Shown: positions 1 through 7,858 of the stretch, piece after piece
Layout of the letters: the number at the start of each line of letters is the position of its first letter
How positions within the stretch are numbered: the first letter of the stretch is position 1
Assembly (NCBI RefSeq): GCF_000482785.1
Contig: NZ_AXWS01000007.1
Span: 868,001 to 932,000, forward strand
Length of the DNA stretch: 64,000 nucleotides
DNA from: Derxia gummosa DSM 723
GTDB lineage: Bacteria > Pseudomonadota > Gammaproteobacteria > Burkholderiales > Burkholderiaceae_E
Direction of reading: 5' to 3'
Notes under the pieces: generated by a model
Database searches by the model: none
The model's input: only the letters and a program-made list of their open reading frames with translations
What the model was told of the DNA's origin: nothing
Program-made: the position numbers and the translations under genes

Positions 1-48
1 GAAGCTCGAAGCTCGAAGCTCGAAGCTCGAAGCTCGAAGCTCGAAGCT
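1..48. repeat. GAAGCTC 7-mer tandem array
   Basis: Six complete head-to-tail copies of GAAGCTC are followed by a partial copy (GAAGCT). The array touches the window edge, so its full length is unknown. A 7-base unit is not a multiple of three, and no gene is visible here, so it is most likely an intergenic microsatellite-like tract. Confidence 0.9.
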
Positions 49-146
49 TGCAAAGGATTGCACCGCCAGCGCCGCGAAGCTAGGCCATCGATCCACACCA
101 ACTGCCCACAACGACGCCCCAAGCCCGAAGCCTGCCCCTCCCCAAC

Positions 147-164
147 GTGCCGGCCTGCCGGCAC
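147..164. repeat. Perfect short hairpin
   Basis: GTGCCGGC at 147-154 and GCCGGCAC at 157-164 are exact reverse complements with two bases between them. It lies downstream of the liv operon on the operon's strand and next to the larger inverted repeat, so it could add to transcription termination or RNA stability. Confidence 0.6.
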
Positions 165-180
165 GCATCGGCCCGTGACG

Positions 181-401
181 GCGCCCGGGTGGCGCGGGGC
201 GAGGGTGGCGGGCGACTCGGGAGCGCCTCGGCGGCGGCGCGTGGCCGGGTGAGCGCGCAGCGCTCAGGGGCGGCTGTCTGAGCCGCGCAGCGGCGAGTTT
301 CCGCCCCGGGCCCGGCCACGCGCCGCCGCCGAGGGAAGTCGGCCCCTCGGGCCGACCGCTCCCGTCGAGCCCGCCACCCTCGCCCCGCGCCACCCCGGCG
401 C
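181..401. repeat. Large nested inverted repeat (multi-arm fold)
   Basis: Five levels of pairing nest inside one another. The outer arms 181-213 and 369-401 match at 32 of 33 positions. Next, 218-225 pairs with 357-364 (8 of 8), and 227-249 pairs with 311-333 (23 of 23). Inside that, 267-273 pairs with 301-307. Two small hairpins branch off: 250-256/260-266 with a 3-base loop, and 338-345/349-356 with a 3-base loop. Almost the whole 221 bases can therefore pair into a branched structure. It ends ten bases from the livF stop codon and no gene lies between the window start and 410. It may be a terminator complex, a small structured RNA or a palindromic mobile repeat; the sequence does not decide. 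Confidence 0.8.
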
Positions 402-410
402 AAAGCCCCT

Positions 411-1190
411 TCACCCGAAGTACGCGGCCTTGACCTCGGGATCCTCCTTCAGCTCCGCCGTCGAGCCGCGCGCCACCACCCGCCCCTGCGCGAGCACATA
501 GCCCCGATGCGCAACCGCCAGCGTCTGGTGCACGTTCTGCTCGACCAGCAGCACGGTGATGCCCATTTCGTTGATGCGCTTCACCACCGCGAAGGTCTCG
601 GCCACGAACAGCGGCGACAGCCCGAGCGACGGCTCGTCGATGAGCAGCAGCTTTGGCGCCGCCATCAGCCCGCGGCCGATCGACAGCATCGCCTGCTCGC
701 CGCCCGACATCGTCCCGCCCAGCTGGGCGCGGCGCTCGGCCAGGCGCGGGAAGATCGCGAACACCTCGTCCATGCGGCGCGCGACCTCGGCGCGGTCGGC
801 GATGCCGAAGGCGCCGATGCGCAGGTTCTCCAGCACGGTCATCCTGCCGAACACCTTGCGCCCCTCGGGGATGCAGGCGATGCCGGCGCGGTTGACCAGA
901 TGCGTCGCCAGCCCGGTGATGTCGCGCCCGCCGAAGCTCACCTTGCCCGCGCGCGGCGGCGTGAGCGACAGGATGGCGCGGATCAGCGTCGACTTGCCCG
1001 CGCCGTTCGCGCCGAGGATGCAGGTGATCTCGCCCGGCTCGACCTCGATCGACACGTCGGTCAGCACATCGGCCTTGCCGTAGGCGGCGGTCAGGCCCGA
1101 CACCACGAGCCGTGAAGATTCATCCGGCCTGCGGCTTTGCATGCCGTCGGCGCGCGGCAACGCGCCCGATCCCTTCAGCACCGCGTTCAT
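411..1190 (-). CDS. livF: Branched-chain amino acid-type ABC transporter ATPase LivF
   Basis: A 259-residue ATP-binding subunit that would power a LivHM-type importer from the cytoplasmic side. Walker A (GANGAGKST) is at about residues 60-68, the ABC signature reads MSGGEQ, and Walker B reads LLLIDEP followed by SLGLSP, typical of LivF. An N-terminal extension of about 27 residues precedes the usual LivF start; the ATG at 1190 is chosen because it overlaps the livG stop in an ATGA junction. It is the last gene of a five-gene minus-strand operon, and a large inverted repeat begins ten bases beyond its stop. The family assignment is firm; the substrate is not known, and nearby betaine genes leave room for a non-amino-acid ligand. 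Confidence 0.92.
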   Translation of the reverse strand: MNAVLKGSGALPRADGMQSRRPDESSRLVVSGLTAAYGKADVLTDVSIEVEPGEITCILGANGAGKSTLIRAILSLTPPRAGKVSFGGRDITGLATHLVNRAGIACIPEGRKVFGRMTVLENLRIGAFGIADRAEVARRMDEVFAIFPRLAERRAQLGGTMSGGEQAMLSIGRGLMAAPKLLLIDEPSLGLSPLFVAETFAVVKRINEMGITVLLVEQNVHQTLAVAHRGYVLAQGRVVARGSTAELKEDPEVKAAYFG

Positions 1191-1987
1191 GCCGCCTCCC
1201 GCTGTTCGCTCAGCGCCGCGCCCAGGTAGGCGCGCTGCACCTCGGGGTCGGACGCGACCTCGCGGTAGCGCCCCTCGCACAGCTTCCTGCCGTAGTTGAG
1301 CACCACGCAGCGGTCGGTGATGCGCTCGATCATGCCCATCTCGTGTTCGATGATGACGATGCTCAGGCCCGGCATGCGCTCGCGCACCGCGAGGATGTCG
1401 TCCATGAGCTGGCGGCATTCCTCGTGGGTCATGCCGGCCGAGGGTTCGTCGAGCAGCAGCAGGCGCGGCCGGCTCACGAGCGCGCGGCAGACCTCGATGC
1501 GGCGGCGGTCGATCATGCTCACCGCGCCGGCCGGCTCGTCGAGCCGGCGGCCGAGCGTCGGGCTGAAGCTGCTCGCCAGTTCATGCGCCAGCTCGCGCGA
1601 TTCGGTCACCTGCCTCGCCAGCGCCTTGCGACGGAACAGGTTGAAGCCGAGGCCGTGGTTCAGCGCCCGGTGGTGGCCGATCATGATGTTGTCGAACACG
1701 CTCAGGCCGAGGCACAGCCGCGAGCGCTGGAAGGTGCGCGTGATGCCCGCGCGGCACACCGCCTGCGGCGACAGCCCGAGGATCTCGCGGCCCTCGAAGT
1801 CGATGCTGCCGGCGCTTGCACGATAGACGCCCGTGACCACGTTGAAGAACGTCGTCTTGCCCGAGCCGTTGGGGCCGAGCAGCCCCAGCACCTCGCCGTG
1901 GCGGATGTCGAAGCTCAGGCCGTCGAGCGCCACCAGCCCGCCGAAGCGCATCGTCACGTTGTCGCACACGAGGATCGCGCCGCTCAT
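1187..1987 (-). CDS. livG: Branched-chain amino acid-type ABC transporter ATPase LivG
   Basis: A 266-residue ATPase, the partner of LivF. Walker A reads GPNGSGKTT and Walker B reads LLLLDEPSAGM. The linker signature is unusual: where LivG proteins normally carry LSxGQQRRLEI, this one reads VSMIDRRRIEV, so the LSGG-like core is missing while the following Arg-rich helix is kept. ATP hydrolysis could then depend mainly on the LivF signature. The ATG at 1987 overlaps the livM stop (ATGA), which implies translational coupling. The C-terminal part ends in the usual LivG region with EHEMGMIERITDR. Confidence 0.9.
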   Translation of the reverse strand: MSGAILVCDNVTMRFGGLVALDGLSFDIRHGEVLGLLGPNGSGKTTFFNVVTGVYRASAGSIDFEGREILGLSPQAVCRAGITRTFQRSRLCLGLSVFDNIMIGHHRALNHGLGFNLFRRKALARQVTESRELAHELASSFSPTLGRRLDEPAGAVSMIDRRRIEVCRALVSRPRLLLLDEPSAGMTHEECRQLMDDILAVRERMPGLSIVIIEHEMGMIERITDRCVVLNYGRKLCEGRYREVASDPEVQRAYLGAALSEQREAA

Positions 1988-3177
1988 GACCGACCTCCCA
2001 GCACGCGCACGCCGCGCGGAAACAGCCCCTGCGGGCGGAACAGCAGGATGGCGATGACGGCCGCCGCGTACAGCAGGAAGCGGTACTCCTGGATCGCCTG
2101 CAGCTTCTCGGGAAGGATGATGACGATCAGCGCCGCCGGCAGGATGCCCCAGAGGTTGCCCAGCCCGCCGAGCACGAGGATGGACAGCATCACGAGCGAA
2201 TCGCCGAAGTTGAAGTTGTTGGGCGCGACGAAGCCCGTCATGAGCGCGAACAGCGCGCCGGCCACGCCCGCGAAGGCATTGCCGATGAGGAAGGCGGTGA
2301 TCTTCCAGCGCGCGATGTTGATGCCGAAGCAGGCGGCGGCGATCTCGTCGCTGCGCACGGCGTCGAAGTTGACGCCGATCCACGAGCGCTCGATGCGCCA
2401 GGTCAGCGCCAGCGCGCTGAGCGCGATCGCGAAGGCCACGGCCGCATAGCCCGCATAGAAGGTGAAGGTGAGGCCGAACAGCTCGATGTCGTCATTGAAG
2501 TCGTGGCCGAACATCGACAGGCCGGGCAGCTTCATGCCCTGGGCGCCGCCGAAGGTCTCGTTCACCTCCATGAAGCTGCGGAACAGCACCGCGAAGGCCA
2601 CGGTCACGAGCGAGGCGTAATGCCCGCGCGTGCGCAGCACCGGAAACAGCAGCATCGCGCCCACGAGCGCCGCCGCGCCGCCGGCCAGCGCCAGCACCGC
2701 CAGATGCGGCAGCGTCGGCGCGTTGGTGGTGAGCCAGGCCGCCGCGTAGCTGCCCACGCCGAAGAAGGCCATGGCCGAGAAGTTGACCACGCCCGCGTAG
2801 CCGATCTGGATGTTGAGGCCGAGGCAGACGGTCGCGTACAGCAGCAGCGTGCACAGGATCAGCAGCGGGAAGGGGTCTTCGCGCAGCGCGGTCGCCAGCG
2901 CGCCGAAGGCCAGCAGGCCCGCGAGCGCGAGCGTGCCCGGCAGCGCGGCGCAGGACGCGCCGAAGCGCGCCGCCACGCCCAGGCGCCGCGCGCCCACGCC
3001 AAGCGCCGCCATCGCGCCCAGCGTGCCGAGCAGCATCGGCTGGCTGTCGCTGCCGAGGATGAGGCCGAGCGCCGCGGTCATCAGCGCCACGCCCGCGAAC
3101 ACCAGCCAGCGCGCGGGCCGGCGCGAGACGCCGCCGCCCGCGAGGGCCGGATCGGCCGCCATGTCAGACGCGCTCAT
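1984..3177 (-). CDS. livM: ABC transporter permease LivM
   Basis: About 397 residues with an N-terminal extension, then many hydrophobic segments matching the LivM inner-membrane permease family. The family signature region reads GYAGVVNFSAMAFFGVGSYAAA, followed by LRTRGHYASLVTVAF and, near the C-terminus, GGLGNLWGILPAAL. The start is taken as ATG 3177 because GGGAG stands seven bases before it; the GTG at 3183 is too close to that site, and an ATG at 3162 has none. The start lies inside the 3' end of livH. It forms the translocation channel with LivH. Confidence 0.88.
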   Translation of the reverse strand: MSASDMAADPALAGGGVSRRPARWLVFAGVALMTAALGLILGSDSQPMLLGTLGAMAALGVGARRLGVAARFGASCAALPGTLALAGLLAFGALATALREDPFPLLILCTLLLYATVCLGLNIQIGYAGVVNFSAMAFFGVGSYAAAWLTTNAPTLPHLAVLALAGGAAALVGAMLLFPVLRTRGHYASLVTVAFAVLFRSFMEVNETFGGAQGMKLPGLSMFGHDFNDDIELFGLTFTFYAGYAAVAFAIALSALALTWRIERSWIGVNFDAVRSDEIAAACFGINIARWKITAFLIGNAFAGVAGALFALMTGFVAPNNFNFGDSLVMLSILVLGGLGNLWGILPAALIVIILPEKLQAIQEYRFLLYAAAVIAILLFRPQGLFPRGVRVLGGRS

Positions 3178-4084
3178 AGGCACGCTCCCCGATGAGGCCG
3201 GTCGGCTTGAGGCCGATCAGCGCGATGACGGCCGCGAAGGCGACCACGTCCTTGTATTCGCTCGCGAGCGGCAGCGCGACCACGGCAAGCATCTGCAAGG
3301 CCGCGAACAGGAAGCCGCCGAGGATGGCGCCGTAGAGGTTGCCGAGGCCGCCCACCACCGCCGCGCTGAAGCCGATCACGCCCAGCATCAGCCCGGTGCC
3401 GAAGTTGACCTCGCTGTAGTACAGCCCGTTGATGAGCCCGGCCAGCGCCGCCAGCCCCGAGCCGAGCGCGAAGGTGAACAGCACCACGCGCGTGAAGTCG
3501 ATGCCCATGACGCGCGCGGTCTCGCCGTCCTGCGCCACGGCGCGGATCGCGAGGCCGAGCCGCGTGCGCGTGATGAGCAGATGCACGGCGCAGATCGTGC
3601 CGAGGCCCGCCGCGAGCAGGATCAGGCTGTCGAAGCGCAGCGTCACGCCGCCCAGCTCGATGCCGCCCGACGGCAGCAGATGCGGAAAGGACTGCGGGTT
3701 GGAACCGCCCGGATAGAACAGCCGGATGCCCTCGCGGATGACGGTGCCGACCATGAGCGTCACCAGCAGCACGATGAAGGACGGCGCCTCGCGCAGCGGC
3801 AGGATGAAAGCCCTTGCAATGCCCGCGCCGAGCAGCGCCATGCCGCCCACGCCCGCGAGCGTGGCCGCGACCAGCCTGACGGCGGTCGATTCCACGCCGA
3901 GCGCGCTCAGGCCGCCCAGCGTGGCGAGCGCCGCGAACACGCCGAGCGTGAGCACGTCGCCGTGCGAGAACTTGATGACATCGAGCACGCCGAAGAACAG
4001 CGTGAAGCCGACCGCCACCATCGCGTAGATGGTGCCGAGCATCACGCCGTTCCACAGCTGCTGGCCGAGGAAGCCGAGTTCCAT
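3164..4084 (-). CDS. livH: ABC transporter permease LivH
   Basis: A 306-residue permease with the LivH hallmarks: GTIYAMVAVGFTLFFGVLD near the N-terminus, FSHGDVLTLG just after it, and the C-terminal GGLGNLYGAILGG loop that contacts the ATPases. It pairs with LivM in the inner membrane. The gene starts 14 bases downstream of the livK stop, and its end overlaps the livM start region. The stretch around 3810 uses codons rare in this genome (ATT GCA AGG GCT TTC) and carries TGCAAGGG, half of the recurrent palindrome described in the findings. Confidence 0.92.
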   Translation of the reverse strand: MELGFLGQQLWNGVMLGTIYAMVAVGFTLFFGVLDVIKFSHGDVLTLGVFAALATLGGLSALGVESTAVRLVAATLAGVGGMALLGAGIARAFILPLREAPSFIVLLVTLMVGTVIREGIRLFYPGGSNPQSFPHLLPSGGIELGGVTLRFDSLILLAAGLGTICAVHLLITRTRLGLAIRAVAQDGETARVMGIDFTRVVLFTFALGSGLAALAGLINGLYYSEVNFGTGLMLGVIGFSAAVVGGLGNLYGAILGGFLFAALQMLAVVALPLASEYKDVVAFAAVIALIGLKPTGLIGERAYERV

Positions 4085-4098
4085 GACCGCGCCCCGGC

Positions 4099-5277
4099 TC
4101 AGCGGCCGACCAGCCGGCGCTTGCCGGTGGCGTACTCGCTGTCCTCCCAGGCCAGCCACTTGCCGTCCTGCACCACGTACTTGGTGGTGGTCGGGTTGAT
4201 GTTCTGGCCGTAGTCGTCGAAGGTGATCTTGCCCACGACCGAGTCGTAGTCCTTGACGCCGGCGAGCGCGTCGTTGATGGCGGCGCGCTTCGGGCCGACC
4301 TTCTCGATCGTGTCCATCACGAGCGAGGTCGCGGCGAAGGCATAGGGGCCGTAGGCCTCGGGCGCCTCGCCGAACTTCTGCGCCGCGTAGGCGTCGAGGA
4401 AGGCCTTGCCGCCGGGCAGCTTGTCGATCGGCGGCATGTCGTACATCGCCACCGTGCCCTCGGCCGCCGCCGCGCCCAGGCCCGCGATGAAGGCGTCGCC
4501 GACGATGCCCGAGGTGCCCTGGAACACCGCCTTGATGCCGAACTTCTCCATCTGCTTGGCGAGGCGCACGCCGAGCGGCGTGAGGCCGCCGAAGTAGACG
4601 ACCTCGGGCTTGAGTTCCTTGATCTTCGTGAGTTCGGCCGAGAAGTCCTGCTGGTCGGCGCCGACGCCGAAGCTGGCCAGCATCTCGCCCTTGTTGTCGG
4701 CGAGGTACTGGCTGAAGTACTTGAACATCGACTTGCCGTAGTCGGTCGTGTCGTACACCGCGACCCACTTGCCGAACTTCATCGGCCCGGTCAGCCATTG
4801 CGCCGCGACCTTGTTCTGGTTGATGAGCGTGGCGCTCACGCGGTGCATCTCGTGCGTCCTCTGGCCGTAGATGATCTCGGGCAGCACGGCGGCCCAGATC
4901 ACGGTCGGCACCTTGAAGCGCTTGTACACGTCCACAGTGGCGATCGCGACCGACGAGCAGTAGTGCGGGATGACGACCGCGATGCTCGGATCGGTCGCGG
5001 CCTTGGTGGCGACCTGCACGCCGACGTTGGGCTTGCACTCGTCGTCGAGCGGCACGAGCTCGAACTGGTATTTCGACTTCGGGTCTGCGTTGTGCAGGCG
5101 CACGGCGGTCTCGGCCGAGTTGCGGCCGCCGAGGCCGTGGGCCGAGTTGGAGCCGGTGAGCGGGCCGATGAAGGCGAGCTTCACCACGTCCCTGGCGAAG
5201 CTGGCGGCGGGCGCGAAGGCGAGCACGGTGGCGGCGGCGAGCGCGGTCAGGGTCTGGCGCTTGTGGCGGAAGGGCAT
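4099..5277 (-). CDS. livK: Periplasmic substrate-binding protein LivK-type
   Basis: A 392-residue precursor. The ATG at 5277 gives a classic signal peptide: positive start (MPFRHKRQ), hydrophobic core LTALAAATVLAFAP and a cleavage-like ASFA. The mature part has the type I periplasmic-binding-protein fold of branched-chain amino acid receptors, with FIGPLTGSNSAHG at the first ligand strand and two lobes through to the C-terminus. It heads the livKHMGF operon and is divergent from the DJ-1/AraC-type regulator at 5551. That pairing, together with the choline genes alongside, makes a quaternary amine or related compound possible as ligand, but nothing in the sequence proves this. Confidence 0.88.
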   Translation of the reverse strand: MPFRHKRQTLTALAAATVLAFAPAASFARDVVKLAFIGPLTGSNSAHGLGGRNSAETAVRLHNADPKSKYQFELVPLDDECKPNVGVQVATKAATDPSIAVVIPHYCSSVAIATVDVYKRFKVPTVIWAAVLPEIIYGQRTHEMHRVSATLINQNKVAAQWLTGPMKFGKWVAVYDTTDYGKSMFKYFSQYLADNKGEMLASFGVGADQQDFSAELTKIKELKPEVVYFGGLTPLGVRLAKQMEKFGIKAVFQGTSGIVGDAFIAGLGAAAAEGTVAMYDMPPIDKLPGGKAFLDAYAAQKFGEAPEAYGPYAFAATSLVMDTIEKVGPKRAAINDALAGVKDYDSVVGKITFDDYGQNINPTTTKYVVQDGKWLAWEDSEYATGKRRLVGR

Positions 5278-5308
5278 GGCGGACTCTCGTGATGGGCCGG
5301 AAGTTCGG

Positions 5309-5327
5309 AACACCCGCGGCGGGTGTT
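5309..5327. promoter_or_regulatory. Palindrome upstream of livK
   Basis: AACACCCG (5309-5316) and CGGGTGTT (5320-5327) are exact reverse complements around a CGG centre. The palindrome lies 32 bases upstream of the livK start, in the 273-base gap shared with the divergent regulator gene. It could be an operator for that regulator or a leader hairpin of the liv transcript. TGCAAGCCC follows directly at 5328. Confidence 0.5.
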
Positions 5328-5550
5328 TGCAAGCCCATTGGGCCAAATCGCGCGCGCCCCGCCGGACATGGGCCGGACATCCGCTTGCCCGTTTGCGACC
5401 TTTCCTCATCCGTTCGTGGCGTGGAAATTGCAGCCCGTCATCGGACCTGACCGGCGGCGCAATCCGCATCGCATTCGCCGGCGGTCACCGTCGTCGCGCC
5501 GGCGGCAACGCCCGCGACGGCACCGGCAGTCATCCCGCAGGAGACCCGTC

Positions 5551-6516
5551 ATGCCCGCATCCGTCCCCGCTGCCCTGCGCGTCGGCTTCGTGCTCGCGCC
5601 CAACTTCACGATGCTGGCGCTGTCGGCCTTCGTCGACACGCTGCGCCTCGCCGCCGACGAGGACGACTGGAGCCGCCCGATCCATTGCGACTGGCGCGTG
5701 CTGAGCGAGGAGCCGAAGCCGATCCGCGCGAGCTGCGGCCTCGACGTGACGCCCACGGCGCGCTTCGGGGACCCGCGCGACTTCGACTACATCGTCGTGG
5801 TGGGCGGCCTGCTCGACGGCAGCCGCATCAACCGCGCGACCGGCGACTTCCTGCGCCGCGCGGCGGCGGCCGGCGTGCCGCTCGCGGGCGTGTGCACCGG
5901 CAGCTTCATCCTCGCCGGCCTCGGCCTGCTCGACGACCGCCGCGTGTGCGTGAGCTGGTTCCATCACGACGATTTCGAATCGCGCTTCCCGCATCTGACC
6001 GCCAGCTCGACCGAACAGTTCATCGAGGACCGCGACCGCCTCACCTGCGCCGGCGGCACCAGCGTGATGCACCTCGCGGCCCATCTGGTCGCGCGCCACC
6101 GCGACAAGGCCACGGCCGCCAAGGCGCTGCGCATCATGCTCGAAGACCTGCCGCGCGCCGGCGACGCGCCCCAGCCCAGCCCGGTCAACGAGATCAGCTC
6201 CGACGACGCGCGCGTGCGCCGCGCGATGCTGCTCATGGAGCGCCACATCGACGGCCCCTGCGCGCTCGACGAACTGGCGCGCAACGTGGGCGTGAGCCCG
6301 CGCCATCTCGCGCGGCTGTTCCAGCGCCAGGTCGGCATGAGCCCGTCGGCCTTCGCGCTGCGGCTGCGGCTGCGGCGCGCGCGCGAGCTGCTGGAGAAGA
6401 CCCGCCAGCCCATCGTCGACATCGCGATGCAATGCGGCTTCGTGAGCAACTCGCATTTCTCGCGCAGCTTCCGCAACGTGTACGGCCATCCGCCGAGCGA
6501 GGCGCGTGCGGGGTGA
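5551..6516 (+). CDS. GlxA-family transcriptional regulator (DJ-1/PfpI plus AraC HTH)
   Basis: A 321-residue regulator. Residues about 8-170 form a DJ-1/PfpI (class I amidotransferase-like) sensor domain with the nucleophile-elbow region VCTGSF at 114-119. Residues about 222-318 form an AraC-type double helix-turn-helix ending in CGFVSNSHFSRSFR. Known members (GbdR, CdhR, SouR, ArgR) sense small amine compounds and activate catabolic operons. The start ATG 5551 has CAGGAG seven bases upstream. Being divergent from livKHMGF, it most likely controls that operon (inference). A short hairpin follows its stop. Confidence 0.88.
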   Translation: MPASVPAALRVGFVLAPNFTMLALSAFVDTLRLAADEDDWSRPIHCDWRVLSEEPKPIRASCGLDVTPTARFGDPRDFDYIVVVGGLLDGSRINRATGDFLRRAAAAGVPLAGVCTGSFILAGLGLLDDRRVCVSWFHHDDFESRFPHLTASSTEQFIEDRDRLTCAGGTSVMHLAAHLVARHRDKATAAKALRIMLEDLPRAGDAPQPSPVNEISSDDARVRRAMLLMERHIDGPCALDELARNVGVSPRHLARLFQRQVGMSPSAFALRLRLRRARELLEKTRQPIVDIAMQCGFVSNSHFSRSFRNVYGHPPSEARAG

Positions 6517-6527
6517 TCCGCGACTGG

Positions 6528-6541
6528 TGCAAGGGTTTGCG
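6528..6541. repeat. TGCAAG-type palindrome (variant)
   Basis: TGCAAGGGTTTGCG lies twelve bases after the regulator's stop codon, outside any gene. It is a near match to the recurrent TGCAAGCGCTTGCG motif of this window. Confidence 0.4.
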
Positions 6542-6571
6542 CGTCGCGGTACCGACGCCGCGCGCAAGCGA

Positions 6572-6597
6572 AAACGGCGCCTCGCGGGGCGCCGTTT
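6572..6597. terminator. Bidirectional terminator hairpin
   Basis: AAACGGCGCC (6572-6581) pairs perfectly with GGCGCCGTTT (6588-6597) around a 6-base loop. It has a T-run on the plus strand and an A-run that becomes a T-run on the minus strand. It sits between the convergent regulator (ends 6516) and choX (ends 6637), so it can stop both. Confidence 0.8.
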
Positions 6598-6636
6598 CAT
6601 TGCCGGCCCGCCGTCGCGCGGGCCGTGCGGCCAAGG

Positions 6637-7584
6637 TCAGAGACCGACGCCCTTCTTCACCGACGCAAGACCTTCCTTGCCATCGAAGGTCGTCACGCCG
6701 TCGAGCCACTTGTCGAGCACGCCGGGGTTGGCCTTGATGTAGTCCTTCGCCACCTTGACCGGATCCTTCTTGTCCATGATCGGCGCCATCAGGCGGTTTT
6801 CCATGTCGGTCGTGAAGTGCATCTGCGTCACGAGCTTCGCCACGTTCGGGCAGCGCGTCGCATAGTCGGCCGGCAGTACCGTGAAGACCTTGGCCTCGCC
6901 GTAGTTGGGGCCGAAGCTGTCGTCGCCGCCGGTCAGGTAGACCATCTTGTGCTGCACGTTCATCGGGTGCGGTTCCCAGCCCAGGAAGACGATCGGCTTC
7001 TTCGCCTTCTCGGCGCGGCCGAGTTCCACCAGCATCGCCGCCTCGCTCGACTCGACGAGCTTGAAGTCCTTCAGGCCGTACTGGTTCTTCTTGATCATGT
7101 CGGCAATCAGCTGGTTGCCGTCATTGCCCGGCTCGATGCCATAGATCTTGCCGTCGAGCTGGTCCTTGAACTTCGCGATGTCCTGGAAGCTCTTGAGGCC
7201 CATCGCCGCCACGTAGTCGGGCACGGCCAGCGTGTACTTGGCGCCGACCAGGTTGGGCTCGTCGAGCACCTTGAGCGAACCGTCCTTCACGAAGGGCTCG
7301 ATCATCGGCGTCATCGACGGGTTCCAGTAGCCGAGGAAGACGTCGAGCTGCTTCTTCTTCAGGCCCGCGAAGGTGATCGGCACCGACGCGATCTGCTTGG
7401 TCGGCTGGTAGCCGAGCGCGTCGAGCACGGCCATCGCGGCGCCGGTCGTCGCGGTGATGTCGGTCCAGCCCACATCGGCGAAGCGCACCTTGCGGCAGGC
7501 GGCGGGATCGGCGGCGAAGGCGGTGCTGCTGGCGGCGGCAACGGCGGCGATTGCGGTGCCGAGCGCGAGCTTGCGAAGGTTCAT
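6637..7584 (-). CDS. choX: Choline ABC transporter substrate-binding protein ChoX
   Basis: A 315-residue periplasmic precursor. Residues 1-25 are a signal peptide (MNLRKLALGTAIAAVAAA, then TAFA-A). The mature protein is an OpuAC-type receptor. W40 followed by D42, W87, Y117 and W203 fall where the structurally characterised Sinorhizobium ChoX places the Trp/Trp/Tyr/Trp box and the Asp that hold choline, which supports choline over betaine. CAGGAG stands seven bases before the start at 7584. The gene is separated from its permease and ATPase genes by the GbdR-like regulator, so it probably has its own promoter in the 274-base gap upstream. Confidence 0.9.
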   Translation of the reverse strand: MNLRKLALGTAIAAVAAASSTAFAADPAACRKVRFADVGWTDITATTGAAMAVLDALGYQPTKQIASVPITFAGLKKKQLDVFLGYWNPSMTPMIEPFVKDGSLKVLDEPNLVGAKYTLAVPDYVAAMGLKSFQDIAKFKDQLDGKIYGIEPGNDGNQLIADMIKKNQYGLKDFKLVESSEAAMLVELGRAEKAKKPIVFLGWEPHPMNVQHKMVYLTGGDDSFGPNYGEAKVFTVLPADYATRCPNVAKLVTQMHFTTDMENRLMAPIMDKKDPVKVAKDYIKANPGVLDKWLDGVTTFDGKEGLASVKKGVGL

Positions 7585-7858
7585 CTGGCGACTCCTGAGG
7601 GTCTGCGGCGTGGGAAGTGACGCGGCAATCTTGGGGTCGCCCGAAGGGGCAAAGCAGCCGGAAAACGACTCGCATCCGGCAAGGAACGTCGTGCGCCGAT
7701 CGGTCGCGCCGTGCGGCGCCAGCGGCGGCGCGCACTGGAAAGCCGACTGAATGCATGCGCTTGCGAATGGTCCGCCGCGAGATGCCGGAGCAGCAAGAAG
7801 GCGCGCATCGCGCGGCTGCGCGCGATGGCCCGGCGCGGCCGTCACACCGCGCCGACAG

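Noticed and set aside
1-48. Tandem repeat as a possible CRISPR
   Set aside because: The unit is 7 bases with no spacers, so it is a simple tandem repeat.
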